A stretch of 64,000 nucleotides of DNA. Origin: BJ22 sp021298375. GTDB lineage: Bacteria > Planctomycetota > Planctomycetia > Pirellulales > Pirellulaceae. The notes below the pieces were generated by a model. That model saw only the letters and a list, made by a program, of their open reading frames with translations, had not been told where the DNA came from and ran no database searches. The position numbers and the translations under genes are program-made. How positions within the stretch are numbered: the first letter of the stretch is position 1; each line of letters begins with the position of its first letter. Below are positions 18,030 through 26,197 of this stretch, one piece after another. Where the stretch lies: positions 47,768 to 111,767 of the forward strand of contig JBKDOL010000076.1 in NCBI GenBank assembly GCA_046343015.1, written 5' to 3'.

Positions 18030-18182
18030 CCGAAGTTTGCTTCCTGTGGGGCAATCGGTCTCTCAGGTCATTGGCAAGTGGCAGCCAAACCAGCGAACCG
18101 CCAAGACACTCAAACGTTTCCTGACGAACAGAGTTGCCCGGCAGGGGTTGCCTGCTGTCCTGAAGAACAGACCCGCCGGAAC

Positions 18183-18791
18183 TCACTCCCCTTTCCAGCG
18201 TTTCGCGAGGCGATTCTCAATTCCGATTTGATCGAGAATCCGGGCGACGATGAAGTCGACCAAATCGGCGACCGACCCGCAGTCGTGATAAAAACCAGGG
18301 GAGGCCGGAAGGACAATTGCTCCGGCCAGGGTCACGCTTCGCAGGTTCTCAATCTGCAACAGAGAGAGCGGCGTTTCCCGCGGCACGAGCACCAACTTGC
18401 GGCGTTCCTTGAGATGCACGTCCGCCGCCCGCTGGATCAGGTTTCCGCTGGCTGCGGTCGCAATGCCGCTGAGCGTACTTCCGCTGCAGGGGCAGACGAT
18501 CATCGCCCGAGTGCGGAAACTCCCGCTGGCAATCGGAGTCATGAAGTCCTTGTAGTGGTGATAGACCGGTTGGGCAGCGGACCGCGGCCAGTCCGGCAGC
18601 AGTTGCTGGACTTCGAACCGGTTGAGATCGATCTGCAAGTCGAGTTCGTGTTGCAAGACATGCCGTCCCGAGTCGCTGATCGAGAGATGCACCGGTTGGT
18701 TCAGCTCGAGCAGAACCTCGAGCAGGCGGCGTCCATAAACGACGCCGCTGGCACCGGTGATCGCCAGGACGATGGGAAGTTCGCCACTCAT
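18183..18791 (-). CDS. ubiX: Flavin prenyltransferase UbiX
   Basis: UbiX makes prenylated FMN, the cofactor of UbiD-type decarboxylases. The 202-residue flavoprotein shows 'VLAITGASGVVYGRRLLEVL' at the N-terminus, 'ASGSFRTRAMIVCPCSGSTL', 'LIQRAADV', and 'RRKLVLVPRETPLS' near the phosphate-binding site, all family signatures. The same frame is open upstream into the ubiE homologue, but the ATG at 18791 overlaps the upstream TGA as ATGA, indicating translational coupling. In futalosine organisms UbiX/UbiD-like enzymes are proposed to decarboxylate the naphthoate intermediate; no ubiD homologue is seen in this window. Confidence 0.93.
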   Translation of the reverse strand: MSGELPIVLAITGASGVVYGRRLLEVLLELNQPVHLSISDSGRHVLQHELDLQIDLNRFEVQQLLPDWPRSAAQPVYHHYKDFMTPIASGSFRTRAMIVCPCSGSTLSGIATAASGNLIQRAADVHLKERRKLVLVPRETPLSLLQIENLRSVTLAGAIVLPASPGFYHDCGSVADLVDFIVARILDQIGIENRLAKRWKGE

Positions 18792-19495
18792 TTTTGCCCC
18801 ACGTATAAAGTCGCAATCCCGAACGTCAGAGGAATGAATCGGGCCGACTTCAGTCCGGCATCGGTCATCCGGGCGACCAGTTTCTCGTAAGCCGGAAACT
18901 CGCCGACGCTCTCCGGCAGGTAGTCGTAGGCCTGGGTGCCATTCTTGGCCAGGCTTTGTCCAATTCGCGGCAGGATATTCCGAAAGTACCACTGGTAGAG
19001 GCCGCGAATGGGTTGCCCACGCGGGGTGGAAAACTCGAGCACGGCCACCTGCCCGCCCGGTGCACAAACTCGCGTCATCTCCCGCAGTCCGCGATCGGTG
19101 TCGAACACATTCCGCAGGCCAAAGGCAACCGAGACGATCTGGAAGTGGTTGTCGGCGAAGGGCAGGTTCTGGGTGTCCGCTTCAATGAACTGCAGGCGAC
19201 TCCCTTTTCGCGCCAGTCGCTTTCGCTCACCCACCTGGAGCATTTCCGGACAGAAATCGGCGGCAACGACCGGAACCGCACCACCCGTCGCCTGCTCGAA
19301 GGCAAAGGCCAAATCGCCCGTTCCGCTGCAACAGTCGAGGATCGGCTGCTGACGGTTGGGCCGCAGCACCCTGACCGTTCTCCACCGCCAATAGCGATCC
19401 ACGTTCATGGAGAGCAGATGATTCATGCGGTCGTAATGCGGCGCAATCTCGCCGAACATCTTCCGCACCCGCTCATTGGACTTGTCGACTGGCAT
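18788..19495 (-). CDS. menG: Demethylmenaquinone methyltransferase (MenG/UbiE)
   Basis: This 235-residue SAM-dependent methyltransferase catalyses the last step of menaquinone synthesis. It shows 'MFGEIAPHYDRMNHLLSMNVDRYWR', SAM motif I 'ILDCCSGTGDLAFAF' (about 52-66), 'ADTQNLPFADNHFQIVSVAFGLRNV', and the C-terminal 'RFIPLTFGIATLYVG'. It is the first gene of the menaquinone operon and overlaps ubiX by 4 bp. The start has no strong ribosome binding site but matches the family N-terminus. Confidence 0.95.
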   Translation of the reverse strand: MPVDKSNERVRKMFGEIAPHYDRMNHLLSMNVDRYWRWRTVRVLRPNRQQPILDCCSGTGDLAFAFEQATGGAVPVVAADFCPEMLQVGERKRLARKGSRLQFIEADTQNLPFADNHFQIVSVAFGLRNVFDTDRGLREMTRVCAPGGQVAVLEFSTPRGQPIRGLYQWYFRNILPRIGQSLAKNGTQAYDYLPESVGEFPAYEKLVARMTDAGLKSARFIPLTFGIATLYVGQK

Positions 19496-19778
19496 GGAGG
19501 GCGATCGAATCTTGTTGGGGTGATTTGAGGGCTTTTGAAACGGTTATTCCGAGTCGCCCGTTTTTTCACGCCGCATCCCTAACTTGGGATGGACAAGCCG
19601 GGTGCCATCTCGGAAAACAACCGGAGGCCCCAAGATACATTAACGAGCGGCCGGGCTTCACCCCCCCGGAATCGAGCGTTGCCGTTCAGATTCCGGTCCT
19701 GCCTTCCAAATTGTCGCAGCCATCCGGGCCGGTCAGGCTTCGCTTGCCCCTGCGGTCACCCCAATCACGATTGAGCCA

Positions 19779-20540
19779 ATGCCCCCCCAGATCAGCGTTG
19801 CCCTGCTTCCCAAATTGACCGACCCGCAAAGCGTTGCCGGTCAGACGGTGGTGGTCACCGATGTGCTGCGAGCCACCACAACGATCATTTCCGCGCTGAG
19901 CAACGGTCTGCGGCAAGTCATTCCCACACCGACGATTCCACTCGCCTTGGAACTGAAAGAACAACTCGGGCCGGATGTTATTCTGGGAGGAGAGCGTGGG
20001 GGCGTGATCATCCCTGGGTTCCACCAAGGGAATTCGCCCCGTGAATTCACGCCGCAACTCGTCCGCGGCCGCGATCTCGTTCTCTGCACAACCAACGGAA
20101 CCGTCGCCATGGAGGCGTGTCGCGGCGCCGAGCGAGTCCTGATCGGCGCGCTGGTGAATCTCAGCGCCATTGTGGCCGAATTGCAAACGGCGGCGCGGGC
20201 CATGGTCATCTGCGCCGGTACCGATGGCAAAGTCACCAGCGAAGACAGCCTCTTTGCCGGCGCCGTGGTTGCACGCCTGGTTGAGTACCACCAAGGCGCC
20301 GTGGCACTCGACGACCAGGCGCAAATCGCACTCGGCTGGTGGCAGGCAGCTAACTTGCGGATGGCCCAAGGAGAGTCGCTGGCCGAGATCCTCGGCCAAG
20401 GCTTGGGGGGCCGCAACCTCCTCCGCCTCAAGTACGACGAAGACGTTCGCTTCTGTGCAGCGATCGATCGACTGCCGTTTGTCCCCGAACTCGACACGGG
20501 CGAATGGCGCATTCGCCTGAAGTCGCCAAAGCCGGATTGA
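19779..20540 (+). CDS. comB: 2-phosphosulfolactate phosphatase family protein (ComB-like)
   Basis: ComB hydrolyses 2-phosphosulfolactate to sulfolactate in coenzyme M synthesis of archaea; bacterial homologues are common and their substrate is often unclear. The 253-residue product has 'VVTDVLRATTTIISAL', 'LGGERGGVIIPGFHQGNSP', 'LVLCTTNGTVAMEAC', and 'VICAGTDGKVTSEDSLFAG', matching the family block by block. It is divergent from menG with a 283-bp shared upstream region, and no other coenzyme-M gene is nearby. The family is certain; the physiological reaction is not. Confidence 0.9.
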   Translation: MPPQISVALLPKLTDPQSVAGQTVVVTDVLRATTTIISALSNGLRQVIPTPTIPLALELKEQLGPDVILGGERGGVIIPGFHQGNSPREFTPQLVRGRDLVLCTTNGTVAMEACRGAERVLIGALVNLSAIVAELQTAARAMVICAGTDGKVTSEDSLFAGAVVARLVEYHQGAVALDDQAQIALGWWQAANLRMAQGESLAEILGQGLGGRNLLRLKYDEDVRFCAAIDRLPFVPELDTGEWRIRLKSPKPD

Positions 20541-21152
20541 AACACCGCGAACTCGAAGAGCGGGAAGAGTTACCCTCGCGGCGGATTGGTTTCAGCTTTC
20601 TTGCCGTCGCTCCTGCCTTCTCGGCTGAAAATTTTCTGACCTGCTCATCCGCTTGCTCAGCGATCTCCATGTTCTCGAGCTTAGGTGTTTTCGGGGGAAT
20701 ACAGGCGGTGCCCGGCCAGCACTGAAAGCAGCTCAGCGGGCCCCTTCCCTGCGACTGAGGGATTCCAGCTGTCCCCCGATGACCGGCAGCAACCGCAGGC
20801 TTTACCCAGCTTAAATCGAAAAGAATCTCTGCCTTTCGGGAAAGCGAAACCGAACCCTTCACCCGCGGGTTTCGTCGTATAGACTGATTTTCGGTCGAAA
20901 ACCGCCAGACAGTACTTGGTCTGGGTGACCTGTTAACGAATTGCTGAGGGATTGGCGACCGGGCTGGGGGGCAACCGTCCGGGTGGCGAGCAAATGTTGG
21001 AACCAAAGAGCCGGCTGTCAAACGGTCGGCCCTGTTCCATCCGAGGAACGCGCGTCAGGCCGCTCAACTCGAGAAATTCCCCAGATGGGAATGGTCTCGA
21101 GCGAGTGTCTGCTCTGTCTGCAATCCGCAATCCGGCAGCAAGGAAACAGGTG
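20541..21152. other. 612-bp gap upstream of the TPR/Exb operon
   Basis: No convincing gene is present. A short minus-strand frame starting at 20670 runs into the 3' end of comB and was not accepted. The frame of the TPR gene is open back to 20952, but that extension has no signal peptide and an odd composition. The region should contain the promoter of the 21-30 kb operon; no clear sigma-70 pair was identified. Confidence 0.5.
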
Positions 21153-24100
21153 ATGAGGCAAGAGGGAATCCACCGCAAGGGACGCTTGCGCGCAGTTCGC
21201 ACTTTACAATCAACGAATGCCGAGTCGAGGTTGCACCGACTGGCAAAGGCAAGTCAGCTTTCGATACCGGCATTCGCCTTGTCTTTGCTCTCGGCTTCCT
21301 GCGTGCTGGCCAGCAGCAATCTGCCCGCCGCCTCGTACCCTTCGGTTGGACTGGTGGCTCGGTCGACTGCAGCTTTGGTGAACTGGGAAACTGGCCTGAC
21401 TCAGGACCAGGAAGGCAAGGCAACGGCCGCCGACCAGCAGGCTGACAATCTCGCCCAGATTGCTGCCAACGCGCAGAATGCCAAGGACTTCGAGATGGCT
21501 CTCGAGTCGTGGGAACGACTCTGCCGGGAATACCCTGCCAGCAAGCACCTTCCCAAGGCGGAACTCAATGCCGGAATCTGTGCCGCTCAACTGAAGAAGT
21601 TTGAAGCCGCGATTCCCCATTTCCAAGCGGCGCTCAAGTCGCTCCCAGCGGAGGAGTCCGAAGGGCGCGCCACCGGGCACCTGTTCCTCGGGTTCAGCCA
21701 GCTAAAGCACGGTGGCGACTTGATTGCCGGCGGACAAACTGAGGCGGGTCGGCAGTTGCTGACCACCGCAACGCAAGTATTCGCCAACCAACTGGAGCAG
21801 TATCCGAAGTATGGCGACAACGATCAGGCAGCCTATTTTCAAGGGCTCGCTTTTGAGCAGTTGGGCCGCTTGCCCGAGGCTGCCGCCGCCTATGCGCGGA
21901 TGGGCCAGTATCCCAAGCAGGCATTTCGCTTTCCCGGCCTCTTTGCCTTGGCCAATGTCAACGAGCAACTGGGCAAGTTTGACCTCGCCCTTCGGCACTA
22001 CGAGGAGTTTCTCGCCGCCGCCGCCAAGGAACCGACAGCGCCGGCCGAGTTGACCGAAGTTCGTTTGCGGACAGCCGAGACGTTGTGGCAACTTGCGCTT
22101 GGCGCCCAGAACAAGGGAGAGCAGAGTGAGTCCCAGCGGCTGACGGTCGAGTCGCTGCGGCAACTGGAAACGGTCCTGCAGGACCAGAGTTTTGCCAGCC
22201 GTGACGAGGCCCTTTTCCGGCTGGGCCTGATTCAGAGCCAATTGGGCGACCATACGGCGGCAGCCAAGGCCTTTTTTGAAGTGGCCAGCTTGCCGAACAC
22301 GCCGCGCGGCCCCCAGGCGACGCTGTTCACGGGTCGAGAATTGCTGGCGGCCAAGTCGTATGCCGAAGCCGACAAGTGGTTCACTGCGGCTGTAGAAAGC
22401 AAGGGCAAGTACTCGGCCGAGGCGGCCCACTGGCTGGTGCAGACGCGACTGCAGGGTGGCCGTCCGGCGGAAGCCTACGCGGCGGCCGAGGCGTTGCTGG
22501 CGACGGTGGCTGGAACGCCTTGGGAAGCGGAACTCCTCGCTGATCGGGCCGAAGCGGCTTGGCAGCAACAGGCCGACCTTGAGCTGCGGAAGCGCGCACC
22601 CGAACTCTACCTTGTCGCGGTCAATAAAGGGGCTGGCAGCCGCATCGCCGAGTCGGCCCTGTACAACGCGGCATTCGCCCAGCTTGAATTGCGGAATTTG
22701 AATGAGGCGATCCGGTTGTGCGCCCGTTATGAGCAGGATTTTCCCAAGGGAGCCTTCCTGCCGGATATTCTCGAGGTCCGTGCCGACGCATTGCTCGGCC
22801 AGGAGCAACTCGACCCAGCCACCGCCGTGCTCGAGCGTTTAGTCAACGAATTTCCGAACAACCCCAAGCAACCTGCCTGGCAGGTGCGCCGCGGTTTGAC
22901 CCGCTTCCTGCGAGGCGAGTACGAGTCGGCGGCGACCAGTCTCGCCGCGCTCGCCCCCACACTGGCTGACAAACAACTGGCCGCCGAAGCCTGGCACTGG
23001 ACGGGAGCCAGCCGTCTGCAATTGAAACAAGTCGATGGAGCGATCGCCGCGCTCGATCAATCACGGACTGCGAGCGGTGCCTGGCGACGAGCGCCGGAGA
23101 CGCTCGCGCTGCTTGCGCAGGCCCAAACAGCCAAGGGTGACCGGCAGGCCGCTGAGTTGACACTCGCCGAACTGAAGCGGCAATTCCCGGAGCATCAGTC
23201 GGCTGTCGACGCAGAGTTGCGCCTGGCCAAGCAGGCCTTCTCCGCCGGTGAATACGCCCTCGCATTGGAGCGATACAATCGCCTCTTGCCCGCGGCAAAC
23301 GCCGACTTGAAGCCGCACGCGCTGTACGACAGCGCCTGGTGTCTCGCGAAACTTGCCCCGGCCGAAAGCGATGCCCCGTCGCGCGCTGCCAATCTGGCCG
23401 AGGCGCGGACCCGATTTGCCGCGGTGGTTGCTGATTACTCTCAGCACGAGTTGGCCCCGCTGGCGCTCCTCGGCGCGGCGGCGGTGGAACGGCAAGCGGG
23501 TGACCCTGCGGCGGCACTCGCGGCGCTGGATCAATTCCTGAAAACTCAGGCGAACCACCCGCGTGTTCTCGATGCCAAGTATGAACGCGGCCTGGTTTTG
23601 GGAGACCTCAAGCGCTGGTCCGAGGCGATTGTCGTCTGGCAGGAGTTGGCTTCGCTGCCCGAAGCGAAAGAGATTGCCGACCGGGTGCACTACGAACTGG
23701 CTTGGGCTCATCGCGAAAATAACGCGCCCGAGGCGGCCAACATCGAGTTTGAGCGGTTGGCAAAGGACTTCCCGCAAAGCCCACTGGCGGCCGATGCCTG
23801 TTTCCAGCTGGGTGAGCGCGACTACTCGGCGGGCAAATTCGGAGAAGCTTCGGGCTGGTACGAGAAATGCCTCGCCGCCAAGCCCGCCGCTAATCTCGGT
23901 GAGCGAGCGCTTTACAAGCTCGGTTTCGCACAATTCCGAGGCAAGGATTTTGCCCGTTCTCTGGCGACCTTCCAGCAGCAGATCAAGGAATATCCGCAAG
24001 GAGAGTTGCATGCCGACGGCATGTTCATGGTGGGCGAGTCACTGTTCGAAGCCAAACAGTACGACTCGGCCCTGACTGCTTACCGCGCGTTTAAACCAAT

Positions 24101-24692
24101 GCTGGAAACGAGCACGCGCATCAAGCCTGAGAATCGCTGGTTGACTCTGCTCCATGCGGCTCAGGCGGCCAACAAGCAGAAGGACTATCAGGGAGCGCTG
24201 GAACTCGCGAAGGAACTGGCTGATGACTCGGCTGCGGACCCAGGGCTGAAACTCGACGCGGCCCTTGAGCTGGGGAATGCCTATCAACAACTGGGGCAAA
24301 TGGAACCCGCGGTCGAAGCCTGGACGCGGGCTTCGGCGAGCATCGACAAAACCGGGGCCCGAGCCACCTGCATGCTCGGCGAGGCCCTGTTTGGTCAGAA
24401 GAAATTTGAAGAGGCTTCCCGAAAGTTCAAGCAGGTGATCTACGGATTTGGCGGCGAAGCGGAAGACGCCGACATCGACCCGTGGCAGGCGTTTGCCGCT
24501 TATGAACTGGCCCGCAGTCAATTCGTGCAGGTCGGAACGGCTGCCACTCCGGAGTTGCGGCAGAAACTGATTGAAGAATCGATCAAGTGGTTCGAATACC
24601 TGTTGGCGAAGTACCCGAACGACCGCTTGGCAGGCGATGCCCGCGTAGAGTTGGAGAAGCTCAAACAGCTGCAGGTTCAGAGGAGCAAGTAA
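21153..24692 (+). CDS. Large exported TPR protein of the Exb-type operon
   Basis: The 1179-residue product has a basic N-terminus and a hydrophobic segment at about residues 36-57 ('SIPAFALSLLSASCVLA') acting as signal or anchor. About 20 or more TPR-like units then run almost to the end (for example 'ALESWERLCREYPASKHLPKAELNAGICAAQL', 'YFQGLAFEQLGRLPEAAAAYARM', 'ALYKLGFAQFRGKDFARSLATFQQQ'). This resembles an extended CpoB/YbgF- or BamD-type periplasmic TPR solenoid. AGGAAACAGG precedes the ATG at 21153. It is followed at 127 bp by exbB, exbD and the toroid protein. The natural reading is a periplasmic scaffold for that complex (inference). Confidence 0.85.
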   Translation: MRQEGIHRKGRLRAVRTLQSTNAESRLHRLAKASQLSIPAFALSLLSASCVLASSNLPAASYPSVGLVARSTAALVNWETGLTQDQEGKATAADQQADNLAQIAANAQNAKDFEMALESWERLCREYPASKHLPKAELNAGICAAQLKKFEAAIPHFQAALKSLPAEESEGRATGHLFLGFSQLKHGGDLIAGGQTEAGRQLLTTATQVFANQLEQYPKYGDNDQAAYFQGLAFEQLGRLPEAAAAYARMGQYPKQAFRFPGLFALANVNEQLGKFDLALRHYEEFLAAAAKEPTAPAELTEVRLRTAETLWQLALGAQNKGEQSESQRLTVESLRQLETVLQDQSFASRDEALFRLGLIQSQLGDHTAAAKAFFEVASLPNTPRGPQATLFTGRELLAAKSYAEADKWFTAAVESKGKYSAEAAHWLVQTRLQGGRPAEAYAAAEALLATVAGTPWEAELLADRAEAAWQQQADLELRKRAPELYLVAVNKGAGSRIAESALYNAAFAQLELRNLNEAIRLCARYEQDFPKGAFLPDILEVRADALLGQEQLDPATAVLERLVNEFPNNPKQPAWQVRRGLTRFLRGEYESAATSLAALAPTLADKQLAAEAWHWTGASRLQLKQVDGAIAALDQSRTASGAWRRAPETLALLAQAQTAKGDRQAAELTLAELKRQFPEHQSAVDAELRLAKQAFSAGEYALALERYNRLLPAANADLKPHALYDSAWCLAKLAPAESDAPSRAANLAEARTRFAAVVADYSQHELAPLALLGAAAVERQAGDPAAALAALDQFLKTQANHPRVLDAKYERGLVLGDLKRWSEAIVVWQELASLPEAKEIADRVHYELAWAHRENNAPEAANIEFERLAKDFPQSPLAADACFQLGERDYSAGKFGEASGWYEKCLAAKPAANLGERALYKLGFAQFRGKDFARSLATFQQQIKEYPQGELHADGMFMVGESLFEAKQYDSALTAYRAFKPMLETSTRIKPENRWLTLLHAAQAANKQKDYQGALELAKELADDSAADPGLKLDAALELGNAYQQLGQMEPAVEAWTRASASIDKTGARATCMLGEALFGQKKFEEASRKFKQVIYGFGGEAEDADIDPWQAFAAYELARSQFVQVGTAATPELRQKLIEESIKWFEYLLAKYPNDRLAGDARVELEKLKQLQVQRSK

Positions 24693-24819
24693 TCCTGCCC
24701 TGAGGGCTTGCCCGAGGGCCTGTTGGCCAGCCTCGGTTTGAGGACTGGGGAAACGGAATGAGCGGCGTCGGGGTTTTGGCCGGGAACTTTGGATCTGCGA
24801 CTTGACGGGAGAGTGCCTG

Positions 24820-25791
24820 ATGTACGCTGCAAAGCGGTGGCGAATTGTCCTCTGGCTGCTCTGCCTGGGGGCCGCGGGAATCGGCCTCTCGCCGAAGGGG
24901 GTATCCGCCCAGGAGAACCCGCCCGCAGCGGTGAATTCTGCCCCCCCCGCGGTGGAGCAAGCCGCCGCATCAAGGATCGGCAGCGAGCAGGCGAGCAACG
25001 GTAGCGAGCAGGCTCCAGTGGGCGAGACCTCGGCAGCCGAGCGAAACAGCCCGAGCCGCAGCGGGATGAATTTTCTCCAGCTGCTGGTGCTCGGCGGTTG
25101 GTTCATGATCCCCCTGGGTCTGATCAGCGTTGCGGTCGTCGCCTTGGCGATTGAGCGGGGACTGGTCTTGCGCCGCGATCGGCAACTCCCCGATCGCTTG
25201 CTCGCGCGGTTGGGACAATTGTGTGAACAGCCAGGCGGGCTCGACCCGCGCGATGCTTATCGAATTTGCCAGTCACTGCCCTCGAGTGCCTCGACCGTGC
25301 TGCGCAAGGTACTGCTCAAGGTGGGGCGACCTCATGCCGAACTGGAGCAGACACTGCAAGATGCCGCCCAGCGCAATGCGATTCGCCTGCAGCAGCCGGT
25401 CTCCTGGCTCACCTGGTGCGCGGCGGTTGCCCCGCTGTTGGGGCTGCTCGGTACGGTCTGGGGGATCACGCAGGCCTTTTACGACACAACCCAGCTCGAA
25501 GTGGGCGAGAATCAGGCCGAAGCACTCGCCAGCGGAATCTACATGGCATTGGTGACGACGATTTTCGGTCTGCTGATTGCAATCCCGGCGACGACCTTCG
25601 CGCACTACTACGAAAATCGGATCGTCACCTACTCGAACGAAATTGAAGAGCTGATCGGCAGTCTTCTGCCCCAACTCGAGAGATACGAAGGTCAAGTCCG
25701 GTTTGCCGGCGAATCAAAAGCAGAATCGCCGGACCGCTCAACGCTCGGCAAGACAGTCCAAGGAAAGCGGACCGATGGCAGTCGAACTTAA
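24820..25791 (+). CDS. exbB: MotA/TolQ/ExbB-family proton channel protein
   Basis: The 323-residue protein has a signal-like N-terminal segment (6-30) ending in 'SAQ' and a 50-residue low-complexity Ser/Glu/Ala stretch. The channel helices follow: 'GGWFMIPLGLISVAVVALAIERG' (about 93-115), 'AAVAPLLGLLGTVWGITQAF' (about 200-220, the conserved TolQ/ExbB motif), and 'MALVTTIFGLLIAIPATTFA' (about 241-260). It would form a pentamer around ExbD and couple proton flow to periplasmic work. The ATG at 24820 has GGGAGAG close upstream; an in-frame TTG at 24802 is less likely. It overlaps exbD by 17 bp. Confidence 0.93.
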   Translation: MYAAKRWRIVLWLLCLGAAGIGLSPKGVSAQENPPAAVNSAPPAVEQAAASRIGSEQASNGSEQAPVGETSAAERNSPSRSGMNFLQLLVLGGWFMIPLGLISVAVVALAIERGLVLRRDRQLPDRLLARLGQLCEQPGGLDPRDAYRICQSLPSSASTVLRKVLLKVGRPHAELEQTLQDAAQRNAIRLQQPVSWLTWCAAVAPLLGLLGTVWGITQAFYDTTQLEVGENQAEALASGIYMALVTTIFGLLIAIPATTFAHYYENRIVTYSNEIEELIGSLLPQLERYEGQVRFAGESKAESPDRSTLGKTVQGKRTDGSRT

Positions 25792-26197
25792 AAAGTACTC
25801 GGCCGTCTCGGCCATCAACCTGACACCCTTGATCGACGTGGTCTTTCAGCTGCTGATCTTCTTCCTCGTGGCCAGCAACATTGCCGATCAGGAGCAGAAG
25901 CTGAAGCTCGATCTGCCCAGCGTCAACGAAGCCTTGCCGGCGATGTTTCAGCCGCAGGAACTCGTCGTTAACATCGATCGCGAGGGGCAGTACTTTATCG
26001 ACGGCAAATTTTATCCGCTCGAGCAGGTCGAACAGATTCTGCGCCGGGCTCAGGCAAATAATCCACTCACTCAGGCTGTCCTGGTGCGGGCCGACCGGGC
26101 AACCGACTGGGAACGGGTGGCCACGCTGCTCAACCTGCTCAAGCAAATCGGAATCAAGGAATACTCCGCCGTGCTCGAGGAACAGGAACTTCCCTAA
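25775..26197 (+). CDS. exbD: ExbD/TolR-family protein
   Basis: The 140-residue product has a short cytoplasmic N-terminus, one membrane helix 'LTPLIDVVFQLLIFFLVASNI' minus its first residues, and a periplasmic domain ('LVVNIDREGQYFIDGKFYPLEQVEQIL'). Asp21 in the helix corresponds to the essential proton-carrying Asp of ExbD/TolR. The ATG at 25775 is preferred over an in-frame start at 25703 because AAGGAAAG lies just before it and the family N-terminus starts here. The stop (26195-26197) directly abuts the ATG of the next gene at 26198, so translation is probably coupled. Confidence 0.95.
   Translation: MAVELKKYSAVSAINLTPLIDVVFQLLIFFLVASNIADQEQKLKLDLPSVNEALPAMFQPQELVVNIDREGQYFIDGKFYPLEQVEQILRRAQANNPLTQAVLVRADRATDWERVATLLNLLKQIGIKEYSAVLEEQELP

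Noticed and set aside
20428..20670. Short minus-strand frame beginning 'MEIAEQADEQVRKFSAEKAG'.
   Set aside because: It overlaps the well-supported comB 3' end by 113 bp, becomes Ser/Arg-rich there, and has no good ribosome binding site.
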